Below are positions 1-5,346 of a stretch of 5,346 nucleotides of DNA, piece after piece. Position numbers and translations under genes: made by a program. The DNA comes from an uncultured Altererythrobacter sp. Lineage in GTDB: Bacteria; Pseudomonadota; Alphaproteobacteria; Sphingomonadales; Sphingomonadaceae. Position 1 is the first letter of the stretch; each line of letters begins with the position of its first letter. The DNA lies in the NCBI GenBank assembly GCA_937950385.1, contig CALFEA010000038.1, positions 1 to 5,346 on the forward strand, read 5' to 3'. The notes under the pieces were generated by a model. The model was given only the letters and a program-made list of their open reading frames with translations, was not told the DNA's origin and searched no databases.

Positions 1-2
1 CC

Positions 3-140
3 CTATGGGATGCATCCAATTTGGAAGAGCTATGGCAGGAAGAATTGTGGGGCACGGATGCGGAAGCCACCGCTCAGCGCGAAGCACGAGAGGCCGATTT
101 TATGGCAGCGTTTCAGTGGATGAAATTGGCGCGCAGCTAA
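3..140 (+). CDS. ATP12-family F1-ATPase assembly chaperone, C-terminal end (partial)
   Basis: The reading frame is open from the left edge and encodes 45 residues followed by TAA at 138-140. The 5' part of the gene lies outside the window. The tail contains a Trp-rich acidic stretch (LEELWQEELWGTDAEA) followed by a charged, Ala-rich helix ending FQWMKLARS. This pattern, in which a Trp-Gln-x-Glu-x-Trp-Gly-x-Asp core is followed by an Ala/Arg-rich helix, matches the C-terminus of ATP12 proteins as I know them. ATP12 binds the F1 alpha subunit during assembly of the ATP synthase and is found in alphaproteobacteria and mitochondria. The frame chosen is the one with this family-like composition; the overlapping +2 frame (5-211) has none. 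The gene converges on the MCE operon with only 11 bases between the two stop codons, and I see no terminator hairpin there. The call rests on a short tail only. Confidence 0.72.
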   Translation, partial: LWDASNLEELWQEELWGTDAEATAQREAREADFMAAFQWMKLARS

Positions 141-151
141 CCCGCCAAACT

Positions 152-751
152 CTATTCAGCCAGCACCCAATCCGCCACTTGGCCCGCCACATCATTAGCG
201 ACCCGGTTTAAGGCTGCACCTACATTGCCAGCTTTGGGTATAACGCCTGCCTCGCTTGCTTCAAAACGGCGCGTTTCAATATTGCCCTGAGCATTCATGC
301 GCTCGGCATCAAATCGCACCACGGCAGAGCCATTGGTCGCATCATAGCCGAATTCGCGCAAAGTCCCTTGCAAACGCGGCCCGCCGCCGCTGGTCGCGAC
401 ATCCGCTTCAACAATCAAACGCTGACTGCGCGCACGCAAGGTTTCGGCCATTAGCCGGCGGAACAAGCGCGCTGGCTTTTCGACCCAAACCCCGTCCTTT
501 AAGTAAGCAATTTCGGTCTCGGACACTTGCACAGGCACGCGCACAACATCGATCTTTGCAGGCACATTGGGAATCATCACCGTCAAAGCTTGGCCGCGCA
601 CACCGCTGCGCTGCGTACCGACCGGCGCTTTATCTGATGCGGTAAGGTTCAACAGACTGGCCGGCGGTTCAGATGCGAGACTGACACAGCCCGACAGCAT
701 CGCGGCCCCGGCCAATGCACCGATTATCCGAGGCGAGAAAAAAGCTGGCAT
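152..751 (-). CDS. ABC-type transport auxiliary lipoprotein (PqiC-like), last gene of the MCE operon
   Basis: This is a probable outer-membrane or periplasm-facing lipoprotein of 199 residues that partners an MCE transporter. The N-terminus is a lipoprotein signal: a short Arg-containing start, a hydrophobic stretch (IIGALAGAAM) and the lipobox LSGC, so the mature protein would begin at Cys22. After a flexible linker, the body carries the pattern of the ABC-transport auxiliary family that includes E. coli PqiC: a strand with VMIPNVPAKID, then RVPVQVSETEIAYL and KDGVWVEKPARLF (about residues 57-97), then a helical and beta C-terminal half. The ATG at 764-766 would add five residues and overlap the mlaD stop as ATGA. 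I prefer the ATG at 749-751 because GAGGA lies 8 bases upstream of it, while the upper ATG has only a weak ribosome site. The next gene upstream, mlaD, ends 11 bases away, so co-translation is likely. Family membership is clear to me by pattern; the transported lipid is unknown. Confidence 0.87.
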   Translation of the reverse strand: MPAFFSPRIIGALAGAAMLSGCVSLASEPPASLLNLTASDKAPVGTQRSGVRGQALTVMIPNVPAKIDVVRVPVQVSETEIAYLKDGVWVEKPARLFRRLMAETLRARSQRLIVEADVATSGGGPRLQGTLREFGYDATNGSAVVRFDAERMNAQGNIETRRFEASEAGVIPKAGNVGAALNRVANDVAGQVADWVLAE

Positions 752-759
752 TTCAAATG

Positions 760-764
760 TCCTC
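760..764 (-). promoter_or_regulatory. Ribosome binding site deciding the lipoprotein start
   Basis: GAGGA on the minus strand lies 8 bases before the ATG at 749-751 and overlaps the last codons of mlaD. It supports the shorter lipoprotein start over the ATG at 764-766, for which the preceding bases offer only a weak TGAG-like match. Confidence 0.6.
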
Positions 765-1773
765 ATGGCTCATAATCCGGCAAGGTTTGGCCTTCGACGA
801 GCGAGCCAATGCCTTGGTTTTCCAGACGTTCGGTAACCTTGCGCAGCGCCTTGCTGGTGGCGCGCACATCTTCCAAAGTCGCGGTTAGAGATGGCAAGGT
901 TTCCTGATTGACCGTGCTTGCCGCTGGTCCGACCTCGTCCAAAACCTTGGTCAAAGCTGCGGCGGTTTTGGACAATTCATCGGCCGTTTTCGATGCGCTC
1001 GCCATGGTGCTGCGCAATTCTTCAGAAAGCGCAGGTGCCTCTTCATTCAGCATCACATCTGTGGATCCCATCACTTGCTCAAATGCAGCAAGCGCGCCTT
1101 GCGCTTCGGTCAATGTCCCTTCGAGCTGGACCAAAGTTGTGCCCAATTGCGGCGCCGATGATGCCAAGCTTTCTGCAATGCGATTGGCGTTTTGGGTCAG
1201 CTCATTGGCATTGCCCGTCAGCGCATTGGTGTTTTTGAGGATCGCGGAAATCTCTGTCTGGTTTTTGTCATCCAGAACCTGCGTCAGCCGCTCAGTCAAT
1301 GTCGCAAGGCGCTCCAGCAGCAGCGGCGCATTAGCAACAATTTCGCCAAAACCGCCGCGCCCCGGCGGGATCACAGGCAGGCCATCAGGGCATGCAGTGG
1401 TGTCGCAAGTGATCGGCGGCGCGCCCTTTACTGCGCCATCCAAAAGAATTGTCGAAACGCCGGTAAAGCTTGCTTGCACCGTGGCCGTGGTACCGACCAG
1501 AACCGGCACTTTATCGTCGATCTTGATGCGCACGCGCACGAACTCGGGATCTTTATCCCACAATTCTATTCCATTGACCTGGCCTACAGGAACACCGGAA
1601 AAGGACACTTGGCTACCGCGCGCAAGCCCCTCAACAGACTGTTTGAACAATATGTCATATTCGTTCTGATCGCCTTGGCCCAGCCTTGCGAGCCAAACGA
1701 CAAAAGCCGCCAGCGCCGCCAGTAAAACCAGCGTCACAATACCCACCCAAACATGATTTGCGCGTGTTTCCAT
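763..1773 (-). CDS. mlaD: MlaD-family MCE-domain protein, inner-membrane anchored with long helical C-terminus
   Basis: This is the periplasmic substrate-binding subunit of an MCE lipid transporter, 336 residues. One N-terminal transmembrane segment (about residues 8-30, VWVGIVTLVLLAALAAFVVW) anchors it in the inner membrane. The MCE domain follows at about residues 38-115, with the typical YDILFKQSVEGLARGSQV start, the VSFSGVPVGQV strand pair, and TATVQASFTGVSTILLDG at its end. A loop with two cysteines (Cys123 and Cys128, CDTTAC) and a Pro/Gly-rich segment lead into a long, Ala/Leu/Glu/Thr-rich helical region (about 145-320) with heptad-like spacing (TNALTGN, ANELTQN, ANRIAES at about 182-202). 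E. coli MlaD is much shorter, about 180 residues. Known family members form hexameric rings on the MlaFE complex. The start is the ATG at 1771-1773, with AGGT 7 bases upstream. The gene follows mlaF after 49 bases and precedes the lipoprotein. A broader name such as 'MCE family protein' would be equally valid. Confidence 0.92.
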   Translation of the reverse strand: METRANHVWVGIVTLVLLAALAAFVVWLARLGQGDQNEYDILFKQSVEGLARGSQVSFSGVPVGQVNGIELWDKDPEFVRVRIKIDDKVPVLVGTTATVQASFTGVSTILLDGAVKGAPPITCDTTACPDGLPVIPPGRGGFGEIVANAPLLLERLATLTERLTQVLDDKNQTEISAILKNTNALTGNANELTQNANRIAESLASSAPQLGTTLVQLEGTLTEAQGALAAFEQVMGSTDVMLNEEAPALSEELRSTMASASKTADELSKTAAALTKVLDEVGPAASTVNQETLPSLTATLEDVRATSKALRKVTERLENQGIGSLVEGQTLPDYEP

Positions 1774-1822
1774 CGTGTTTACCTAATCCCTTGTCTGGGA
1801 CGTTTTGTCCATGGGCGAGCGA
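1774..1822 (-). other. mlaF-mlaD intergenic gap (49 bases)
   Basis: This is the only sizeable gap inside the operon. On the minus strand it carries AGGT (1781-1784), the probable ribosome site for mlaD. A very short inverted match (GGAC/GTCC around a five-base loop) is too weak to call a terminator, and no T-run follows it. I see no small ORF or clear promoter. Confidence 0.4.
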
Positions 1823-2725
1823 TCATTTTCCGCCGCCTGTTTTCTGGCCGCGCTCTTGGCTGGCCAAAGCCGCACGTCCGCGCGGACCGTTGAAATATTC
1901 ATTGATCCACGGGTGATCGGTCTCCAGCAATTCAGGGATCGTGCCCACTGCGATCACTTGCTTGTCCGCCAGCACAGCCACGCGGTCGCAAATTGCATAG
2001 AGAGTGTCGAGATCATGGGTGATCAGAAAAACCGTCAGTCCAAGCGTCTCTTTTAGCTCTCGGGTCAGGCGGTCAAATGCTGCCGCACCGATCGGGTCAA
2101 GGCCCGCGGTCGGCTCATCCAAAAACAGCAATTCCGGGTCGAGAGCCAGCGCCCGCGCCAAACCTGCCCGCTTGCGCATGCCGCCCGACAATTCCGATGG
2201 GTATTTGCACGCCGCCTCTTCAGGCAGGCCGGAAAGGATGACTTTATAACGCGCAATCTCCTCACGCATTTGAGCCGATAATTCAGGATAGAATTGCTTG
2301 AGCGGAACTTCGACATTTTCGCCCACCGTCAGCGTGGAGAATAAGGCCCCGCCTTGGAACAATACGCCCCAACGGTTGCGCACGCCGATCTCTTCATCAG
2401 GGCGCGCCTGAGTGATGGAGCGGCCAAACACTTCTATGTCACCGGCGCTCGGCGTTTGCAGTCCGATGATGGAGCGCATGAGAACAGATTTGCCCGTGCC
2501 CGACCCGCCCACAACGCCAAGGATTTCGCCGCGCTTGACCTCTAGAGCGAGGTTTTGATGGACGACTTGTTCGCCGAAACGGTTCTCGAGCCCCTCCACC
2601 ACAATCGGATGCTCTCCGCGAAAGCGCTCGTGAATTTTCGGCGCTCGCTCACGCGGGGTTTGATCCAGCATTTGATCGACAAGCTGGTTAACCAGCGGGA
2701 CGTCATCTTGATCGCTCTTGCTCAT
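1823..2725 (-). CDS. mlaF: MCE/Mla lipid transporter ATP-binding protein MlaF
   Basis: This is the cytoplasmic ATPase subunit that powers the MlaE permease, 300 residues from the ATG at 2723-2725. All ABC motifs are present: Walker A GGSGTGKS (residues 73-80), Q-loop Gln124 in LFQGGALFS, signature LSGGM (179-183) in the SELSGGMRKRAGLARAL context, Walker B LLFLDEP with Asp203-Glu204, D-loop AGLD (207-210) and switch His237 in ITHD. The GGALFSTLTVGENV stretch and the MRKR after the signature are typical of the MlaF branch. An N-terminal extension of about 40 residues precedes the ABC core, and a tail (WINEYFNGPRGRAAL onward) follows it. The frame stays open up to an ATG at 2777-2779, but that would overlap mlaE by more than 40 bases. 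The chosen ATG has AAGGGG 6 bases upstream and lies 10 bases after the mlaE stop. The protein looks catalytically intact. Confidence 0.95.
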   Translation of the reverse strand: MSKSDQDDVPLVNQLVDQMLDQTPRERAPKIHERFRGEHPIVVEGLENRFGEQVVHQNLALEVKRGEILGVVGGSGTGKSVLMRSIIGLQTPSAGDIEVFGRSITQARPDEEIGVRNRWGVLFQGGALFSTLTVGENVEVPLKQFYPELSAQMREEIARYKVILSGLPEEAACKYPSELSGGMRKRAGLARALALDPELLFLDEPTAGLDPIGAAAFDRLTRELKETLGLTVFLITHDLDTLYAICDRVAVLADKQVIAVGTIPELLETDHPWINEYFNGPRGRAALASQERGQKTGGGK

Positions 2726-2731
2726 GACGCG

Positions 2732-2737
2732 CCCCTT
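2732..2737 (-). promoter_or_regulatory. Ribosome binding site of mlaF, overlapping the mlaE stop
   Basis: AAGGGG on the minus strand lies 6 bases before the mlaF ATG. Its two A's are the last two bases of the mlaE TAA stop codon. This arrangement favours translational coupling of mlaE and mlaF and fixes the mlaF start at 2725. Confidence 0.55.
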
Positions 2738-3878
2738 AGCCCCAGCCGATTTCGGTGAAGAACACAGCGAAAAACGCATCCAATACGATCACTGCAAAGA
2801 TTGCTGAGACCACGGCAAAAGTCGTGCGTTTGCCGACTTCTTCAGAATTTCCGCGCACCTGCATGCCGTGATAACAGCCCGCCAGTCCGATGATCAGGCC
2901 GAACACTGGCGCTTTGATCAGCCCCACCCAAAGGTCGAATGTCGGCACCACTTCTTTAATGCGCTCGATGAAAGTCCAAAACGGGATCCCAAGCAGCATA
3001 TCACCCACAACCGCGCCGCCAATAATTGCCATGATAGAGGCGTAAAAGCCGAGCAAAGGCATCATCAAAACGGCTGAAAGCATGCGAGGTATGACCAAGG
3101 CCTCTACCGGCGAAATACCGATAGTGCGCATTGCATCCACTTCCTCGGTCAGCTTCATCGTACCGATTTCAGCGGCAAAGGCGCTGCCCGAACGGCCCGC
3201 CACCATGATCGCAGTCATCAGCACGCCCAGCTCGCGCAGGGTAATCCGCCCGACCAGATTGATCGTCAAAGTCTCTGCGCCAAATTGCTGCAATTGCACC
3301 GCGCCTTGCTGGGCGATCACAATTCCAATCAGAAAGCTCATCAAGCCAATAATCGGTAGCGCATCAACTCCCACCAGCTCTGTCTGGCGAACCAGAGCGC
3401 GCATGCGGAACCGGCGCGGATTGCGAATGAGCGCGCCAAGGGCGGTCAATATCTGGCCTAGAAACCCTACAACCGATAGCAGTCCAGCACAGGCGCCCAT
3501 GACCCAGTCGCCCAAATTTTCTGGGACGCGCTGCCAAAAGGGGAGTTCGGGCGGGACCATATCCGCCTCATGTCCGGCATTGATGACCGCATTGATAAGC
3601 CGCTGAGCCCGCTCATTTGCGCCGATGATATTTGCGCCATGCTCATCTGCAAGGCGGCAAGCGACCCAAGCGCCAACAGTATCGATTTCTGAAACACCCG
3701 ACAGATCGATCGTGGCAATCGGGCCCTCTATGGCGCGCAGAGCATCGTCAACTTGGGCGATGCTGGAAACGCGGTAGGGGCCAGAAAGTGAAAGCGTGGC
3801 CCCATCTGGCAAGGCCCCATCTGGCAAGGCGCCGTCTGGCGCGCCATCAAGAAGGGCAAAGTCGGCAAACTCACTCAT
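2736..3878 (-). CDS. mlaE: STAS-MlaE fusion: lipid transporter permease with N-terminal MlaB-like domain
   Basis: This is the inner-membrane permease of the MCE transporter, 380 residues, and the first gene of the operon. Residues 1-28 are a low-complexity leader with a repeated ALPDG pentapeptide. Residues about 29-105 form a STAS domain resembling MlaB: LSLSGPYRVSSI, then IDLSGVSEIDTVGAW, where Thr67 sits at the place of MlaB Thr52. A linker (PPELPFWQRVPE) leads to the MlaE permease domain (about 120-378), with several membrane segments (roughly 172-192, 262-290, 312-335, 352-375). It carries the family signature region ELGVLMTAIMVAGRSGSAFA followed by AEIGTMKLTEEVDAMRTIG (about 216-254). 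E. coli MlaE has about 260 residues and no STAS; here mlaB is fused to it. The ATG at 3876-3878 is chosen because a further 39 residues up to an ATG at 3993-3995 would be Cys/Arg-rich and unlike the family. The ribosome site is only a partial match (GGGTG 4 bases upstream). mlaF follows after 10 bases. Confidence 0.93.
   Translation of the reverse strand: MSEFADFALLDGAPDGALPDGALPDGATLSLSGPYRVSSIAQVDDALRAIEGPIATIDLSGVSEIDTVGAWVACRLADEHGANIIGANERAQRLINAVINAGHEADMVPPELPFWQRVPENLGDWVMGACAGLLSVVGFLGQILTALGALIRNPRRFRMRALVRQTELVGVDALPIIGLMSFLIGIVIAQQGAVQLQQFGAETLTINLVGRITLRELGVLMTAIMVAGRSGSAFAAEIGTMKLTEEVDAMRTIGISPVEALVIPRMLSAVLMMPLLGFYASIMAIIGGAVVGDMLLGIPFWTFIERIKEVVPTFDLWVGLIKAPVFGLIIGLAGCYHGMQVRGNSEEVGKRTTFAVVSAIFAVIVLDAFFAVFFTEIGWG
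3798..3842 (-). repeat. 15-bp in-frame tandem repeat (three copies, third degenerate) coding ALPDG
   Basis: On the plus strand the unit GGCCCCATCTGGCAA occurs twice without mismatch (3798-3812 and 3813-3827). A third copy (3828-3842) differs at four positions. On the coding (minus) strand this gives consecutive A/G-(L)-P-D-G units near residues 13-27 of the MlaE fusion, just before the STAS domain. Because the unit is a multiple of three, copy changes would keep the frame. Confidence 0.85.
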
Positions 3879-3943
3879 AAGACACCCGATATGCGGGGAA
3901 ATGCAGCGCTTAACAAGTCGCGCAGGGGTCTTTGTGTGCGTTT

Positions 3944-3987
3944 GTGCCCACAAGCGGCGCAATGAGGCGTTGCACGGGCGTGGGCAC
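3944..3987. repeat. Inverted repeat GTGCCCAC / GTGGGCAC
   Basis: GTGCCCAC at 3944-3951 is matched perfectly by GTGGGCAC at 3980-3987, with 28 bases between the arms. It could be an operator with widely spaced half-sites, or a weak hairpin in an RNA leader. No T-run follows on either strand, so it is not an intrinsic terminator. Confidence 0.5.
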
Positions 3988-3998
3988 GGTGGCATGTG

Positions 3999-4030
3999 TT
4001 TTGGCGAAATTCAGGCCTCATGCGCCAAAA
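3999..4030. repeat. Inverted repeat TTTTGGCG / CGCCAAAA upstream of valS
   Basis: TTTTGGCG at 3999-4006 and CGCCAAAA at 4023-4030 are perfect inverse complements around 16 bases that contain the palindrome AGGCCT (4013-4018). In a plus-strand RNA the stem could extend to 10 pairs through one G-U wobble (3998 with 4031) and a U-A pair (3997 with 4032). The right arm ends 18 bases before the valS ATG. It may be a valS leader hairpin or a protein-binding site. No T-run follows, so it is not a terminator. Confidence 0.5.
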
Positions 4031-4048
4031 TAAAAAGCACATACGAAA

Positions 4049-5346
4049 ATGACATTACCCACCACTTTTAACCCCGCTGATATTGAAACGCGCTGGTACC
4101 AGCATTGGGAAGAAAAGGGCCTGTTTCGCCCTGAACGCCCGGATGCAAAACCTTATACAATCGTGAACCCTCCGCCGAATGTCACCGGCAGCCTGCATAT
4201 TGGTCATGCGCTCGACAATACGCTTCAGGATATTGTGATCCGTTATGAACGTATGCGCGGCAAGGATGCTTTGTGGGTGGTTGGCACAGATCACGCAGGG
4301 ATCGCCACGCAAATGGTGGTGGAGCGCCAGCTTGAGGAACGCCAAGACAAACGCACCAATTACAGCCGCGAAGATTTCGTCGACAAAGTCTGGACTTGGA
4401 AAGAGGAAAGCGGCGGCACGATTACCAAGCAGCTGCGCCGCCTTGGCTGTTCGATGGATTGGTCGCGCGAACAATTTACGATGGACCCGCATTTCACCGA
4501 TGCGGTGCTCAAGACCTTCGTTGATCTGTATAATGATGGGCTGATTTACCGTGACAAACGGCTGGTCAATTGGGACCCGAAGCTAAAGACAGCAATTTCC
4601 GATCTTGAGGTGGAAACACAGGATTTGAAGGGCAGTTTCTGGCACTTTAAATATCCGCTGGAAGATGGCGTTACTTTGGCTGATGGCCGCGACTATATCG
4701 AGGTTGCCACCACGCGCCCTGAAACCATGCTCGCCGATATGGCGGTAGCGGTGCATCCGACGGACGAACGCTATGCCAGCGTTGTTGGCAAGCATGTCGT
4801 CCTGCCGATCACTGGCCGCAAAGTTCCGATTGTTGCCGATGAACACGCCGATCCAGAATTGGGCAGCGGTGCGGTGAAAATTACACCGGGCCATGATTTC
4901 AACGATTTCGAAGTCGGCAAGCGCGCAGGCATTGCCGCTGGCGATATGCTCAATATGCTCGATGGAGAGGGCAATGTTTGCCAAACATCGGACGCGCTTG
5001 TGCCGGACGAATTTCTCGGGCTTCACCGCTTCAAACGCGATAAAGTAAACGGTGCGCGCGAGTTGGTGATTGAGCGGTTGAAAGAACAAGGCTTCCTCAT
5101 CCCGCACATCACCAAGACGAAAAAGGGCGAAGAGGTTGAGCTCGACGCAGAGCCGCGCACCATCGCAACGCCATTTGGCGACCGCGGCGGCGTGGTGATC
5201 GAACCGTGGCTGACCGATCAATGGTATGTCGATGCGGAAAAGCTTGCGGCGAAACCGATTAAACAGGTCAAGTCGGGCGAAATTGAGATCATCCCTCAGA
5301 CTTGGGAGAAGACTTTCTTCAATTGGATGGAGAATATCCAGCCGTG
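4049..5346 (+). CDS. valS: Valyl-tRNA synthetase, N-terminal 432 residues (partial at right edge)
   Basis: This cytoplasmic class I aminoacyl-tRNA synthetase charges tRNA-Val with valine. The frame is open from the ATG at 4049 to the window end. The N-terminus ([20 protein letters not shown]) and the ATP-binding motif [13 protein letters not shown], with HIGH at residues 50-53, are diagnostic. [17 protein letters not shown] (79-95) and the [11 protein letters not shown] region (136-146) follow the ValRS pattern. The CP1 editing domain begins near residue 190, with the editing-site motif ATTRPET (220-226) and the [19 protein letters not shown] segment (272-290). The return to the catalytic fold is marked by [10 protein letters not shown] (385-394). 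The KMSKS loop, anticodon-binding domain and C-terminal coiled coil lie beyond the window. The start is secure: an in-frame TAA lies at 4031-4033 and no other start codon lies between. The upstream bases are A-rich with no Shine-Dalgarno match. The gene is divergent from the mla operon. Confidence 0.97.
   Translation, partial: MTLPTTFNPADIETRWYQHWEEKGLFRPERPDAKPYTIVNPPPNVTGSLHIGHALDNTLQDIVIRYERMRGKDALWVVGTDHAGIATQMVVERQLEERQDKRTNYSREDFVDKVWTWKEESGGTITKQLRRLGCSMDWSREQFTMDPHFTDAVLKTFVDLYNDGLIYRDKRLVNWDPKLKTAISDLEVETQDLKGSFWHFKYPLEDGVTLADGRDYIEVATTRPETMLADMAVAVHPTDERYASVVGKHVVLPITGRKVPIVADEHADPELGSGAVKITPGHDFNDFEVGKRAGIAAGDMLNMLDGEGNVCQTSDALVPDEFLGLHRFKRDKVNGARELVIERLKEQGFLIPHITKTKKGEEVELDAEPRTIATPFGDRGGVVIEPWLTDQWYVDAEKLAAKPIKQVKSGEIEIIPQTWEKTFFNWMENIQP

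Larger units (their letters stand above)
3879..4048. promoter_or_regulatory. Divergent intergenic region between the mla operon and valS
   Basis: These 170 bases separate the start codons of mlaE (minus) and valS (plus), so promoters for both transcripts probably lie here. I cannot pick out a convincing -35/-10 pair for either direction. A weak plus-strand candidate is TTGGCG (4001-4006) with CAAAAT (4026-4031), but its 19-base spacing is long. The region holds two perfect 8-bp inverted repeats (3944-3951 with 3980-3987, and 3999-4006 with 4023-4030). It also has a direct repeat of TTTGTG exactly 10 bases apart (3931 and 3941). Neither end shows a strong Shine-Dalgarno site. The function is inferred from position. 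Confidence 0.55.

Noticed and set aside
5..211. Plus-strand open frame of 68 codons at the left edge
   Set aside because: It is out of frame with the ATP12 tail and runs into the lipoprotein gene. Its residue composition is not protein-like.
908..1669. Plus-strand open frame of 253 codons opposite mlaD
   Set aside because: It lies wholly antisense to a well-supported MCE gene, its product has low-complexity Ser/Thr/Arg composition, and no family is recognisable. It is a by-product of codon bias.
2726..2779. An 18-residue N-terminal extension of MlaF up to the ATG at 2777-2779
   Set aside because: It would overlap the end of mlaE by more than 40 bases, whereas the ATG at 2723-2725 has a good ribosome site and a normal 10-base gap.
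3082..3606. Plus-strand open frame of 174 codons opposite mlaE
   Set aside because: It is antisense to the conserved MlaE core, has no recognisable domain, and its composition is typical of a shadow frame.
3887..3916. Minus-strand promoter for mlaE: TTGTTA (-35) with ATATCG (-10)
   Set aside because: The match to a -10 box is poor, and it would place the transcription start within a few bases of the ATG, leaving almost no leader.
3879..3995. A 39-residue N-terminal extension of MlaE up to the ATG at 3993-3995
   Set aside because: The extra residues are rich in Cys, Arg and Pro, do not resemble the family, and would consume most of the only promoter-bearing region of the operon.
3999..4030. 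Inverted repeat as an intrinsic terminator
   Set aside because: No run of T follows the stem on either strand, and the position between divergent starts does not call for a terminator.
4055..4492. Minus-strand open frame of 145 codons opposite the start of valS
   Set aside because: It is a shadow of the ValRS catalytic N-terminus, with no recognisable domain or ribosome site.
4583..5221. Minus-strand open frame of 212 codons opposite valS
   Set aside because: It is antisense to the ValRS editing domain and resembles no family. The valS reading is unambiguous.

Overview
The window looks like chromosomal DNA of an alphaproteobacterium, most likely of the Sphingomonadales (Erythrobacteraceae-like). 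That placement is an inference. It rests on an ATP12-type F1-ATPase assembly chaperone tail, which is typical of alphaproteobacteria and mitochondria; on the character of the valyl-tRNA synthetase; and on an MCE operon that pairs a STAS-MlaE fusion with an auxiliary lipoprotein. Coding density is high and base composition is moderately GC-rich throughout. I saw no mobile element, CRISPR array, tRNA or rRNA.

Layout. Positions 3-140 (+) hold the last 45 codons of an ATP12-family chaperone gene. Eleven bases later, and convergent with it, lies a four-gene minus-strand operon. Read in its own direction it is: mlaE with an N-terminal STAS (MlaB-like) domain (3878-2736), mlaF ATPase (2725-1823), mlaD MCE-domain protein (1773-763), and a PqiC-like ABC-transport auxiliary lipoprotein (751-152). 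Gaps between these genes are 10, 49 and 11 bases, so they are probably co-transcribed. A divergent intergenic region of 170 bases (3879-4048) contains two perfect 8-bp inverted repeats. Beyond it, valS (valyl-tRNA synthetase) starts at 4049 (+) and runs off the right edge.

How the genes work together. MlaE (permease plus fused STAS), MlaF (ATPase) and MlaD (periplasmic MCE ring protein tethered to the inner membrane) make up the core of an MCE lipid transporter. The lipoprotein would provide an outer-membrane or periplasmic partner. No mlaC or mlaA gene is in the window. The set therefore combines a Mla-type ABC core with a Pqi-type lipoprotein, and the long helical C-terminus of MlaD could help span the periplasm; this last point is a hypothesis. 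The flanking genes (ATP12 chaperone, valS) are housekeeping genes with no evident functional link.

I do not see a wholly new system. The points most worth a second look are the hybrid transporter architecture, the MlaD extension with its cysteine pair, the in-frame pentapeptide repeat at the MlaE N-terminus, and the paired inverted repeats between the divergent operons.
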